Part shown: piece by piece, positions 11,250-25,400 of the stretch
Layout of the letters: each line of letters starts with the position of its first letter
How positions within the stretch are numbered: position 1 is the first letter of the stretch
Source of the DNA: Pieris napi
Taxonomy: Eukaryota; Arthropoda; Insecta; Lepidoptera; Pieridae
Assembly: GCF_905475465.1 (NCBI RefSeq)
Contig: NC_062246.1
Location: forward strand, 11,930,001 to 11,994,000
DNA length: 64,000 nucleotides
Direction: 5' to 3'
Notes under the pieces: generated by a model
Database searches by the model: none
Told to the model about the DNA's origin: nothing
The model's input: only the letters and a program-made list of their open reading frames with translations
Made by a program: the position numbers and the translations under genes

Positions 11250-11555
11250 ACTAGCTGACCCGGCAAACGTTTGTTTCTAGGAAAATTTTTTTAGTTCAAT
11301 AAAAATAACTATCTACAATAATAAAAAATAGAGGTTGATCGTAGATTGGTGAAAAATTAGGGGTTGTATGTATGTTGTATCATAAAAAAATAAAAACAAA
11401 CAAAAATTTCTAAAAATATAAAAAAAAATCACTTAGGGGTTTGAAAGATCTCAGACTTATTGAAAATGCATAAAAAATTTCATAAGAATCGGTTGAGCCG
11501 TTTCGGAGGAGTATGGGAACGAACATTGTGACACGAGAATTTTATATATTAGATA
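11250..11555 (+). repeat. Interspersed repeat A (ACTAGCTGACCCGGCAA head), copy 1
   Basis: Begins AACTAGCTGACCCGGCAAAC and ends with GAGCCGTTTCGGAGGAGTAT, an ACACGAGAATTTTATATATT tail and AGAT. Related copies lie at 31975-32255 and 54735-55012, and a diverged branch is tandemly repeated at 43556-44390. The sequence between 10761 and 11249 shows nothing recognisable. Confidence 0.7.
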
Positions 11556-11980
11556 TAAATGTGCTCAAGTATAAATGTATCGGAAATAAAAGGCTTTTAT
11601 TAAGTCTCGCAGTTTCATCTCGGCTATTATCAAAGTAAGGACTTTAAAGCTTTTTTAAAGTCCAAGGCACTCTAAATCATACACTAATTGTAAAACTTAG
11701 ACTGCAAATAGTAACTTAGGTTACCATGATAACCATTTTAAATGGTAAGGAACCCTTTCAAAAATATCTTAATTGTGCTTCATGGTTCAAAATTGAAGTT
11801 TGCACTAACTTAACCTGATAAATAATTCATTTAATAATGTTATCTTGACCGTGGCATTGCGTTCAAGGTAATTTGAAACTGAATAAATTTACACAAAATT
11901 ACGGATAACTCACGCAAAACATTTACTATCAATTAAACTTATTATTTTTTAGTTTTAATCTTTACTGAATGGTAAATATG

Positions 11981-12250
11981 AGCAGTGTTGGCCTTGTGGC
12001 TTCAGCGACTCTCATCTCTGAGGTCGTAGGTTCGATCCCCGGCTGTACAATGGACTTTCTGTCTATGTGCGCATTTAACATTCGCTCGAACGGTGAGAGA
12101 AACATCGTGAGGAAGGCTTGCCTTAGACACGAAAAGTCGACGGCTTGTGTCAGGCACAGGAGGCTGATAAGATACTTGCAAATTAGATTGACAAATTATC
12201 ATAAAACAGATATAGAAATTTGAACCTCTGAGAAAGTTGTTTATTTTTTT
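11981..12250 (+). repeat. tRNA-derived SINE, copy 1
   Basis: The head AGCAGTGTTGGCCTTGTGGC resembles an A box and GGTTCGATCCC at about 12031 is a classical B box. The body (ATTCGCTCGAACGGTGA, AAGTCGACGG, AGGCACAGGAGGCTGA) is shared with copies at 18654-18918, 23630-23876, 51409-51720 and 55515-55757. The 3' end is shorter than in the best copy at 51409. Confidence 0.85.
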
Positions 12251-12894
12251 AATGGTTTTCGTAACAGTAATTATCCTTAAATTCAAGGGCGGATACACGA
12301 AGAGTTATCAAGGTGTCATTACCCAGGGATTCAGTCTTAGCCTAGGAAACTAGAATCTTTCACCTATATCACAAATTATTAATTGACTACAAAAAACTAC
12401 TCATGTTTTAAGGCAAATAAAACCTGTACACATTTGTTGTTTCGTCATTAATCGAAACTAACACTTCCTGTTTCAATCCTATGTGGATACATAACTAACT
12501 AGTTAAAGAGTGGTAAATAACGAGTTGCCTAAGATTCGAACCCAGAACCGGAAGAATCACATAAATAAAATGCATAATTATATGTTAATTTTTTAATTAC
12601 AAAACCATTGAAAGGCTTCATTATAATTGTGTATCTCCCATACCAAGTAATACAGTGTATTTTGAATAATAGTTCATTTTCTAGCCCTAAACAAGTACAC
12701 GTGCGAAACGCGAACAACAATTTCCTTATAAAGTTATTAGGTCCGTTCAATGCCAGTTGCGTAGTCTTTTTATAATTCTCAGAACATTCGAGGTAACATA
12801 TGGTTTGAATTTAATACGTCAGAATTAGGTTACATAATGTCTAACACCTATATATTATCTATGATACTTCTAATGAATGATTTGTTATATGATA

Positions 12895-13222
12895 AACTAG
12901 CGGACCCGACAGACGTTGTCCTGTAATGCCAACGAAAAATTCGAACGGCTTAGACTGGGAATCGAACCCAGATCGTTTGTTTACGCGCCAAGAACTCCAT
13001 CAGTTAAGCTATTCGAGACTCGTACCTGAAAAACCAGCTGTTTAATTGCAGTATATATATAAATAAACCAAATACCGACTGCAGCGGAATCTGCCGGGCT
13101 GATTTGTGAATGTAAATCATCAAGGCTCCACCGCCAAACGCATACAAAAAAATTCATTCAAAACAGTCCAGCCGTTTAAGAGGAGTTCAGTGACATAAAA
13201 ACGTACAGTAGAATTATATAAA
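12895..13222 (+). repeat. Interspersed repeat C (ACTAGCGGACCCGACAG head), copy 1
   Basis: Starts AACTAGCGGACCCGACAGAC and ends with CAGCCGTTTAAGAGGAGTTC and AGAATTATATAAAA. A second copy, split by another insertion, lies at 14443-15198. It ends about 150 bp upstream of the splice acceptor of the transporter's ATG exon. Confidence 0.7.
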
Positions 13223-13375
13223 ATAATATAATGTTTTCAAGGCCAATTCGGCCACGGCAATCTTTAATAAGACTGGCCACTTACACTTGTCTGTGCCAAA
13301 ATAGAAGAGCACTCTCTATTCCATGACATTATTTCTACTCGATCGCTCAATAACATTGTCTATTTTTTGTTCCAG

Positions 13376-13425
13376 GTAGTTCCTACAGAGTATGTGGGTG
13401 AAAGTTCTCATTTAAGTCAAACAAG
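13376..13425 (+). other. 5' UTR part of the transporter's ATG exon
   Basis: The acceptor TTTTTTGTTCCAG ends at 13375. The 50 nt that follow precede the ATG at 13426 (context AACAAGATGG). This shows that at least one non-coding exon lies further upstream. Confidence 0.65.
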
Positions 13426-16400
13426 ATGGCGCCCCAAGAGCGAACTCCTTGCTGCGACGACTCCCGCCAAAGCGGAGACATAGACAAACCAAGCATAGAC
13501 ACTTTTAATAAATCTGATAGTACAAATGTCACAGATAAACGGAAAGCCACAGATTTCGACGATCTATTGCCATATATAGGCGAATTCGGTTTATATCAAA
13601 AAATATTGTTCTTATTGATGATTCCATTCGCATTTTTCGTCGCTTTCGTGTATTTTTCGCAAATCTTCATGACAATTGTCCCGGAACAGCATTGGTGCTG
13701 GATACCGGAGTTAGCGAATTTGACAGCTGAAGAACGGTAAGTACTAACAGTGCACATCGTTATATATTATATTTTAATAGAAGCATTATAATTTTATTAC
13801 AATAAATAATAATATTATAGTAATCAGTTGACCACTAAATTTGAAACTGTACGTTTGGATTAAAAGCGTGTTAGTCTAGAGTAAATCTTCATTCTTTAAG
13901 TTTAAACTGTTTTTATGTACAACACGTTTTAATTAATGTTCTGAAAGCGTTAGAACAAATTGTAATAAAATTTTTGTGTAGGACAAACAAAGAAAATCTA
14001 ACTAAGAGTCGAATATAATTCAAAACATGTGTTTGAACAGGTACAGACCAATAAGAAAAAATAATATATAACTGAATTATTTTACAAATAAGGTTTTATT
14101 TATTGACGTTGACACTCTGTTGAATTGGCACGTTCAATTTAATTACTGGCACGTACCAGGAATAGGAAGCCTTATTAATTGAGAGCTTTAAGTTTTATGA
14201 AACAATTTAATAATTCAAAAAGGATATCCTCAATAATTTTAATTCAATTCAATGTATGAAGGTTGATTTTAATTGAAATAAAATATTAATTGTATTAAAT
14301 AAGTGCATTACGGTATAATATCTAGACAGACTGAAGTATATTACGACATCCAGGTGGCCTTAGAGTGTATAATGTATAGGTAAGAAGGATTAACCTTCTA
14401 TTAGTTTAGAATAACAAACAATTTTATTATTTCTATATTATACTAGCGGACTCGACATACGTTGTCCTGTGTGGTATTTCAAGCGATTAGTATATTAAAC
14501 AAAGTATGATTGTACCGACTGCAGCGCCATCTGCTGGGCTTGTGAATCTAAACCATCCAGATTCTAGGGTAAAACCCAAACGCATACAAAATAAATATAA
14601 TGATAATACATACGGATAATTAACCTCAATTGTATTGAAGCACTTAGGAAGGTTGATGAGCACAGTTTTTTCACAAATATTTTCTGATATTAATTAGTAT
14701 TGATTTAAATCACTTCTGATTATAATTCAGACGCACATATAAAATTCTCACTTGTATAATGAAAATAACTAGGTGTATAATGAAAATAACTAGGTATGTT
14801 TCATAACCTTTTAACTAAGTAACAATAGGTCTTTGTGAAAAAGCATTGCTAAATTTCTTTGAAAAAATAATTAAAACCCATTTATTTGTTTAATAGGTAC
14901 TACAAAGGTCATTATGGCCATTCAAAATTCTTGGCATAGCTGCTAACTTCACGCATATTCTATTTCTTTTTACTTGTAGATTGTCTTATTCCCATCTCGC
15001 TCGCTCACGTCGCGTGGGCAACTTCATTCTGTTAATTTTGTGTCACGGTGCGCGCGCATCGTAAAATTTCACTCTCATCAATTTTTCATAACGCGCCTAA
15101 AGAAGTATAACTTCAAAAATATCAATCAAATCGGTCCAGCCGTTTAAGAGGATTTCAGTGACATACACACGTTCAGCAGAATTATATATATAAAGATATT
15201 ATATATCTACATTTTAGTTCATACAGTTTCTTCTTGTCTCCCTTTCTAAAACATTTTTGATGTAGTGTGCTGATGTAGTGATAAGTATAGTCTATTACAT
15301 ATTACAACTTTTTGAAATAAATTTATTGATTATTATTTTATATGTATTTTATCAATATAATAATTTCGATCGAAGCATTTGTTTTAAACGATATTAATTT
15401 TTCTTACATTCTCTTTGACGATATTTGCAGCACGCATTCTGTCAATGTAATGTCAAACGCCATAAGGTTACATCAAAAAAGTTTGAATTGTATGGTGGTT
15501 AAGTATTCTAAAATTATCTAATTTTCCGCGCAATTTTCTTTATTTTCATATAAACCTTCTCCTGGCAATAACAAAACACAACAAAAAAGGAATTCGCGAA
15601 ATCGGTCCAACCGTGACCAAGGGAAATAGGGATTAATTTTTATATATATATATATATAGATGTTTACAACAAGTGGATGAACCTTTCATGCGTACAAACT
15701 CGAAACAATAACCTGAAAAAACAACCCGGACCTCCGGTTTGTTCTACGTTTAGCTCCGGTTTTAGTAAAAACTATTGAAATATTATGTTATTATAATAAC
15801 CCGTCCAAGTCCATTAGGACTTTTGTGGTCGCATCAACTTTAATGATGTACAATCTAAAGTTTATTGTGACATTATCATCATTAAAAGTCTCGTGCCTAT
15901 ATCTGTGGTTAAGAAAATTCTAAATACAGCCCTGCGATTCTGTAACTCACTTCACGAACTCACACAGCGGTTTTCGCATCGGCGGTCGCTCTCAAATCAG
16001 TCGTGAAGCAGTCATTTTATGATTTGGCATTCTGAAAAGGTGGGAGTTTGTACTTTATTGTTTATCAGAATGCCAAATCATAAAATGACTGCTTCACGAC
16101 TGATTTGAGAGAGACCGCCGATGCGAAAACCGCTGTGTGAGTTCGTGAAGTGAGTTACAGAATCGCAGGGCAGTTTATTTGATTGTTATGTTCAGTTACA
16201 TGAATAAAATGTAATTTTAATAAATTACATTCCTTAGAGGAAAAAAACAGCCCAAGCATTCGAGTACTTTACTTTAATTTAGGATTACATTAAGTTTATG
16301 TTATTTATTATATTTATTTAGTTTATATTTAATCTTCCAAAAAAAGCTTCCAAATTATTTTATTTGTTTCATCTTCGCTACTATCCAATCATTCCCGCTA

Positions 16401-19400
16401 TCTCTTTTATTTCATCTTCCCAGGTTACCGGTGGGTGTATTGTATTTTCTTCCCACTTGGCCATTCCAAGCAAGGGTCTTTTTGACCCATCTGTCATTGT
16501 GATGACGCGGGCAATGTGACCGGCCCATTTCCACTTTAAAAATTTTGAATGTGTTATAGCGTATATGTTTGTAATAGTACGAGATCCGGCTGCAGGATTA
16601 GTGCACTCATCGGTTATTTGCTAAAAACCAAATTTTTATGTTTTTTGTAACTTAGATTAAGCTGTTTTTTACTTATCTTTAACTTTGGCATATTCCAATC
16701 ATGTTTATTGAGAATTGAATACTAAAAATTGGTTCCATTTCGTTTATTCGTATACCTAACGTTAATAACGACAATTTTCATTGATGCAAGGATGTATAGG
16801 ATTATGTTCTTTGACATTAAAATATGTAAGAACGTAGTCAGAAATCCAGAAACCTCTCATTAAATTCTAGTTCTAGCATGTACCCAATCTGTGCTATCAC
16901 GAAGCGACACTAAGTACTGCAGAGACTCTTAGAGAGCTGCAGAGAATCTTTAATAAAATGTTTCTTTATAGGCAAGTGAAGTCGTACTAAATGACTGTTT
17001 TGTTAATTTCTCACTTGTACGATAAAACTCTCCTTTCTGTGTCAGTTAACACTTAGCCTTACATACTGATTGGACAATTATTTAACAAAATTGCTAGATA
17101 AAGGTCGTATTAAGGTCGCTCTGGTCGTGCAATTCGAGCGAGGTCAACCGTAGACCGTGGGTTTGCTTCCCGGTTTAAACATCTAATAATTCATCCAATT
17201 TAACTGCTTCATTGGTCTAGTTTTATTAAGCTATTATTTCGAGGCTAAAATTTTGGCGGGAAAAAAACGCCATTGCATTATTTTTTGTATTTACACACCG
17301 CTATATAACCAAAACTACTTATCCATCCATTATATACAAACATAAGCTTAAGATTATAGTTTTTCACCGGAAACCGAACCTAGGATCTCTAAACTCAATG
17401 TGTTATCAATCAAGTCTAGTTTTATAAAGTTTTTGTAAAACTAGACTTAGTATTGTCTTTTATTGACTTAACCTTTACACATTTAAAGAAAAAACTTTTT
17501 AACCGGATTAAAGTTATGTATTATTATAAATTTACAATTATTTAACATAATTTTAAATTTATCCGACGTTTCGCGTGCTTTACAGCGTGCGTGGTCACGG
17601 TGACTTTATAATAATACATAACTTTAATCCGGTTAAAAAGTTTTTTCTTTAAAACTAGACTTGATTACTAATACGTCCTCAGAATCAACGATTACTTATA
17701 ATAAGCTTTGATTTAGTCAAAAAATCAAAATCAAAATACATTTATTCAATTTAGATGCTTCTTAGAGCATGCTTATGAATGTCAACAACGTTTACAAAAT
17801 TCACGAAAGAGCAGGACTACGCCATAGTGTTAGACAGCATCTGTTTCTTTGACATGTGTTTTTTTATTGACAAGTAGGAGATCAGGCTCCTGCGCCTAAC
17901 TGATTGACTTATTAATCTGTCATTAGAGATCTAAGGAACGACTATACACAGCTTTAATGCTTAGATTAGCGTTATCAAAATAGGAAGAGGCGATATCCGT
18001 TTAGTTGTAGGAAATACCTTCGAATATTGGACCTTGATTATGAGATTACGGTTGCAATTATTAACTTACGGTTCAGTGACGATAATAGTTAAACTGGTTT
18101 TAAGTAGTTAATTTAATCTAGGTTTAATTTATAATCCTATTTGAACACTCGCTCTCCATGTGATGTCTCGAGTATGTAAATCATTATTTCCGGACATGAG
18201 AAAGGATATATAGAATACCAACTCTGCTGCGAGGTACAACATACAGTCCACCTTATAACACCGTGAAAGGTTCCGCGTTATATCAAACACGTTGTAGGAG
18301 TATTCTCGCATAACGCGCTTGTTTCACCCCATATAAGCGTTATGTACAAATGATTCACGTTTAATTTATCTGATTAAATGAGATTTAAATCGAATATTAA
18401 GAAAGAACTATTTTGTTCGTTTTGTATTATGTGTACAAATTATTATAAATGTAACGTGAAATATAACGTGTTCAATCCCTGCGTTATATGGGGGAATACC
18501 CGTGTTATGGAGGATTGAAATCTCGTAATATGAAAATGCGTATAAGAGTAGTGTGTTGCACTGATTAATTTATTTACAATTGGCCTCAAAAAGCTATGAA
18601 ATTTAAGCTTCACTCTTGCATGACTTTGAATAAACAAATATCGTATATAAATATATAAAAATAAATGAGTGGCGCTACAACCTTTTTCGGTTTGGGCCTC
18701 AGATTTCTGTATAATATGTTTCAAGAGCATTTGTCAGTCTAATAGGCAAGTTGGTGGTTGGTTGGTGCCTTCTGTGCCTGACACTGGCCGTCGACGTTTT
18801 GGGTTTAAGGCAGGTTTCCTTACGATACTTTCCTTCACCTTTCAAGCGAATGTTAAAAGCGCACATAGAAAGTCCATTGGTGCACAGCACGCTGAAGCCA
18901 CTAAACCAACACTGCTCATATATGTACTTAATATTTTTACAGCCGAGCGCTAGCAATACCAGCTAAAATCGGGGGTCAGTTCTCACACGACAGATGTCAA
19001 ATGTACTCAACTAACTGGTCACTTGCGCTGGCGCAAGGAAGAACCACACCCGATGATGAATGGCCCATAGTGCCATGTGTCACCTGGGAGTATAACAGGA
19101 CAGATGTGCCATACGAAACTATAGCTTCCCAGGTAACTTGATTCATACATGCCAATCAAAATATGATGTTATGGTTTTGTATGATAGACCAAAAAATACT
19201 TGGGCAAGAGGGGGGAAGAGGACGATGGAGAAATTTAATTTTATTATAAGCTTATTAGTGAAATTTATATTAAAATTTGATTAGTCTCGCGAATTCCTGA
19301 CTGTTTTTCCAATACTTATAACAAATTAGAAAGAAAAATTTTCGGGGAAAGCAAACGATTATAATATTTAGCATTTATTTTAATAGAATAATTGTAAATG

Positions 19401-22400
19401 TTTTTTAATACACCTACTTTCAAGAGCCTAGAGTAGCTTAAATATATCTTAAAATTAGCAATACAATTCTCTGGTTAAGTGTTTTACTATCTTCTTTAAT
19501 CATCGGACGTCAAGGCAGAATACCATCCGTATCGCCTCGACGTCCGTCGTTTGACAACTGAGCGTTTCTTAAGGCAGTTTTTGCCGCGCACCACCACTAT
19601 GTGGAGCCAGCTGCCCACTGAAGTATTTCCGAAGCAATTCGACTTAGGGTCCTTCAAGAAAAGAGCGTACCAATTCTTAAAAGGCCGGCAACGCACTTGC
19701 GAGCCTCCTGCCCGTTTGCCTGCTATTACATTAAAAAAAATATTTTCTTCAACATCAGTTTGCAATGCAATAAAAATCACAACAAATCTCGGAGATCTCC
19801 CAAGAAGAGCCTCTTTCGACTATATAATGAAAAAGTCTTGAAGTGATTTTTTATTATTTAATACTATTTATATTCCTAAACTATGCTTGAGCCTCCTTGA
19901 ATCTTAAATAGAGGTAATATAATTAGTGAATAACATTTCAGCGTTACCAAGGTTAGCTAACAGACCGTTGACGTTCCCTTGACATTCCACGATGTTCTCA
20001 CAGTTCCAACCAACCTTTCATACAATCATGCAAAGTCAAATGTTTTGGCCTATCACCAGTTCTATCGATGTATCCTGTAGATTTCCTGTTTTTGACACTA
20101 AACTACAATACGCCATTGAAGCACTATACAACGATCCTCCTAAAGGGGTTATTTTTATGGATTCTTCCCTCTATTTTCTTACTCATTTACTCACGCAAGC
20201 CAAAAAGTGTCTTGGTCTCCGAAATGAGAAACTTCCAGCGCTCCGTGTCCTGTGCTACCTACCAATTGCTGGCTTTAAGCTGCAGCAGGTCCTCCACTCT
20301 GTCGATCCAGCGGTACCTACTAATGGTCTCCGACCACTAGGCCAGTTGGCACTTCTGTTTAGATAGACAATATAAGGAGTGTTTTAATACATCTATGTTT
20401 GTATACAGCTTGACTGGGTGTGCGACAAAGACAACCTAGCAGCTACAGCTCAGGCCATCTTTTTCTGCGGGGCGATCGTCGGCGGTCTTGTCTTCGGATG
20501 GATCGCTGATAAATATGGAAGGATACCGGCTTTAGTTGGTAAGTTTTACGTAAATTACATACAAGGTTTCATTCACTCAATATTTTTTTTAAATATAGGT
20601 GAACATAACGAAATATGCTTTAATTGGCAAAATGCGACAGCGAGAAAATTTTTGTTGTGTTATGACATTTTTTGAAAATAAACTATATAAAATAAAAATA
20701 TTAGTTTCTAACAATATGTACAATATTTTTTTTAAAAGTGCAGGTAGGTCGCATCGAATATTACAACAGGCATTACTTACATTTAATTACTGCATTCGTA
20801 TTTTAACATACAGTTATTAAATTAACATATTTGAAGTTATTTATTTGAAAACTCATAACATTAAAGGGTTATTTAGAAAAAATACAATTATTCACTAACA
20901 TACACCCACATACTCATAAGCGTCGCGTAATAGGACTGTTAAAAAAGAATGAGAAATGGTTGTAAACAGTTTTAAATTTCCAAATATTAATTTTTAAAAA
21001 TATATTTACTTTGTAATAGAAGAAATAGGATCTAACATTCTTATAATGAAAGATAACATTAAAAATTTCTAGCTAAAAAATTAAAACATACACTTAAACA
21101 ACTAATAAAAAAATAAGTTAGATTAAAAATAATATCTATGTTTGTTACAGGCACAAATATGATGGGATTTGCCGCCGGCGTGGGAACTGCATTCTGTCAT
21201 AGTTTTTGGTCCTTCGTGCTCTGTCGGTTTTTCGTTGGGCTGGCGTTTGATAATTGTTTTACCATGATGTACATTTTAGGTAAGTACTTTTGAAAATCAT
21301 TATCATCAGAACTCGTTCTTCAATCGGTGTTAGAAACGTTTTGGTTTTACCTTTATTAACATAAGATACGCGGTATCTGGAATTATTTAGTCTTTGTAAC
21401 TCGAACATAATGTTATTTCCTTACGAAGTATTAATAATTCATATTAATACTGTATAACACGATTTTCAAAAAGGAGACTCCGTAAGTCGTAGTTTACTAG
21501 TAGAATATAAAGACGAATTACTTGAAATTCCCCGAAATAATAGCAATAAAATCCAAAATGAATGTTAGGCTTAGGGGATTGTAATCTATTATTAATATGT
21601 AAACATATATACTACAAAACTTAAGTTGAATTGTTATTCAAATTCGATTTTACGAAAAACACGCTTAGCAATCGCACCTTTGTAAGTCGACAATTCAGTA
21701 GTTAAATCATATGTATCTCGAAGTTCTTGTAAAGTCGAAAACTTATTAACTCGATTTTTTTGAATTTCCCTTGATATTCGAATTATAGAAATTCCACTGT
21801 ATATTACAAAGTATATAGTTCATAAAACTTCAATAAATAGTTGAATACCTGATACCTGATAGTTAAAATGAAATGAAAGAATGTTAAATCAAATAAAGTA
21901 TATTTCCAATATTAATAAATATGTATCTGTTTTTAGTTTTAGAATACGTAGGACCGAAATGGCGTACGTTCGTTGCGAATATGTCCATAGCTATATTCTT
22001 CACTTTTGGCGCATCAATTCTGCCCTGGATCGCCTTGTGGGCAGGCGATTGGAGGAGATATGCGTTAGGAATAAGTCTGCCATTTATATTCGCTGCTGCT
22101 ACGCCTTGGGTGGTTCCTGAAAGTGCCCGGTAAGATTTATTCTTGTTTGAATAATAGCTAGGTACTTGAGAATGTAGGGCACGGCATTCACACATTAGCA
22201 ACGAGAATTATCCGCCGTACGGATGGAACGGAAATTATAGTTTGTTGGTTCTTATAAATATTTAGCTGTAAATATTATAATAAAAATAGTAATAAATCGT
22301 TTCTTTGCAAAGTAAGTGGTACATTCAGATTGAGCAATTATGAAAAACTACAAAATCAGCCAAATAAAAATAGGAATAGAAATCACATATTAATTATCAT

Positions 22401-25400
22401 AAAAAAAACAATTATGTATAATTGTTGTCAAAACTTATGGTCTAAATATTCCCAGCTATAAAGGCACCTTGACTTTATAAAAAAATATAGAAATAAACAA
22501 CAAAAATTTACTAAAAATAAAAATTTATCTGAGTTTAATAATAAGTTACATACTCTAGTAAATTCTGTCAATGTTAAACTAAATGTGTCAGGTCTTATTA
22601 AATCCTGTGTGTGCATAACAGAATTTTTTCCTGTCGTGTCTAATGTGGTTAATATATGCATTATAATTATAATTAAGCCTCATTTATTCCTTGAAACTCA
22701 AGCTGTACAAAAGTTACACACGCTTAAAATTTTATACAGAAATAATTATATTTTTATTAAAGGACCAATAGGTCCTTCTACAAGAATAGAGTAAAGGCAT
22801 TTTTTTGTGGGGAAATGCGTTACGCATACCCTCCCGCGGCACGGTTGTTTCGTGGTAAAGGGACTTATGTGGGACTCGCTGCTGCTGCCCACAGCGTAGC
22901 CTTGTCCGCATCCAGCCACGCGATTAGGCGTTAAACTCACGTCCTCTACGGCCACGAATGATGTGGAATGGACCTTGGCACAGCAAGGGCCATTCACTTC
23001 GGCCAATTCGCTCTAACTTCTAAAGCTGGGAGAGGCCGCGCCGGGTACAATGCTTGCAGGAATGCGTCAGCGGTAGAGTATAGGCCTCCTGCGACTGGCG
23101 CGATCTCTCTTTAAGCTCGTCAGCCAAGAGGGCGACCTCTCTTTCTTTTCCCTGGTGGTCCTCTCCAGCTTGTTACCCTGCCATCTGCCGTTGTTCCTGC
23201 GAGCAGTGTGGCCCGCCCATTTCCACTTTTTTGCAATGGGATAGTGCATCAATTATCAATAATATTATTTTCTGTACTTCTTATCTAGTTTTAAATTTTG
23301 TTCACTACGTTCCATTACTGTTGATTTGGTTGGTTATTTCTTTATTTGTGTACGCTTCATTATACATATAATATACTGCTGCTTAAAATATTTTACCATT
23401 TTTCAGATGGCTCCTTTCACAAGGAAAAGTTGACAAAGCTTTGATAATTATGAAGAAATTTGAGAGGATTAATAAAACAAAAATTCCTGATAAAATACTC
23501 AATGAATTTACTGTAAGTTTTTAACGGAATTTTAAATCATTTAAATCTGATTATTCAATTGTGATTAGGTTAATAAGAAAACGCCTGACTTAAAAAAATA
23601 TCAAATAGTACAAGATATCACTAAAGTAAAAATAAATCAGTGGCGCTGCAACCTTTTTAGGTCTGGGACCTTAGCTTTCTATATCTGTTTCATTTGTGAA
23701 TCTAATAGGCAAGTAGGTGATCAGCCGCTGTCGACTTTTTGGGTCTAAGGTAAGCCGGTTTACTCACGATATTTTCCTTCACCGTTCGAAGGAACGTAAA
23801 ATGTACATTGAAATTCCATTGGTGCACAGCCGGGGATGACAGTAGAACGCTGAAGCCACTAGGCCAACACTGCTCTAATTATAAATAACTTTACCCATTT
23901 ATAGGAAGCCTCACAACAAGCCCTCAAAGATTCTGAAACCCAAAGGACTTATTCAGTCCTGGATATCTTCAAAACCCCTCGACTAAGGCGTAACGCGATC
24001 CTCCTCATCATTATCTGGATGGGGATATCATTAGTCTTCGACGGCCATGTCAGGAATGTTGGATCTTTGGGCCTGGATATATTTATGACTTTCACAGTGG
24101 CAACGGCAACGGAATTTCCAGCTGATACGTTTCTGACACTCGTGTTGGATCGGTAAGTTTTGGAAGAATTTATTGATAGTGAAATTACTGTAGGGTGTCT
24201 AATCATTTTGGTAGTGGCACACGATTGCTAAGATAATTAGAATTTTGCTAACTTACGTGCGTAATATATATTTGTTTTACCAAAGATTAAAGTAAATAGA
24301 AAAATTATTGCTTTGGAACACCTGTAACTTGTATCCTAGTTGTCAAGGCAAGTCAAAATCATTTATTCATATAGGGAACACGATGTAAACTTATGAACGT
24401 CAAAAAAGAAATATATACCTATTAAATGCTTCTAATTTTACAGTTACTGTCAGTTCTCAAATCTGGCAATAAACTCTCCGCCACTCTTTTTAATCGCCAA
24501 GTTTTTTATTTGACACAATGTTTGTAAGGAGCTCTAACCATTACACCATGTTCCACATGATCTCTTAAGTAAAAAATAATAATAAAATAAATTAAAAACA
24601 AAGATTTGTCCTCTATGAGCAGTAGACATGGTGAAATAGGAGCACGCACTTACATTCTCGTGGGAACAACACTTGAGCTACAACTTGTAATGTTGGATGT
24701 AAAATTATATCAACATATGAAATGTTAACTTAATAATTGACGCCTGATGTGGAAAGTGATAACTATTACACGAGTTACACTAGATGATTTCCATGGAAAT
24801 ACTTTCCCCAGACTTTGGTCCCAAATTTTTCGGTTCCCTACTAAGAGTTAATGAATGAAAGTGTTGAGATTAAATTACTTTTACAAATTGATTATTGTAT
24901 TTCGATTTATTATTACGATGATTGACATTGACGTTTAGATCGGTAAAAACAATTGACTTTTTAAGGTAAATGTCATTAATCAAATACATTTTATAGATGG
25001 GGTAGACGATGGCTAGCTTGTGGTTCAATGGTCATCAGTGGTCTTTTCAGTCTACTCGCAACTACTGTACCAATTGGTAAGTGTATTTATATCTTCCACG
25101 CTCGATTTGGATCAACCATCTCCTAGATATTTTAAATAAAAATACGTTTTACCAGAACTTATGTTGTTCTTTCAAATAATAAAATTACGCTTGCTGTACC
25201 TATGCATATCAATTCTCCTTTTAAGAATTTAAACCTCCCCGTACTTATTGGGATGCGTAATGGTTTTGCCCTGAATCGCATTCCCGGGCCCAGTTACAAC
25301 CAGGTCTTTGTTGCACTATAGAAAATGGGCTAACCTAAGAACTAAGTGTTACAATAAAATATTATGATTAATACAAATTAAGCTATTTTGCGACATAGCC

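Noticed and set aside
11981..12060. Possible tRNA gene
   Set aside because: A and B boxes are present, but no tRNA cloverleaf closes and the sequence continues into the SINE body found at five loci.
11969..12298. Overlapping ORFs on both strands at 12.0-12.3 kb, and similar pairs near 18.7 and 51.5 kb
   Set aside because: They are accidental frames through tRNA-derived SINE copies.
15929..16171. CRISPR-like repeat
   Set aside because: A single palindromic pair with one spacer, dispersed genome copies and a eukaryotic context; it is a fold-back MITE.
19992..20366. 124-codon + strand ORF in a transporter intron
   Set aside because: The opposite strand carries LINE ORF C-terminal motifs; the + frame has no recognisable domain.
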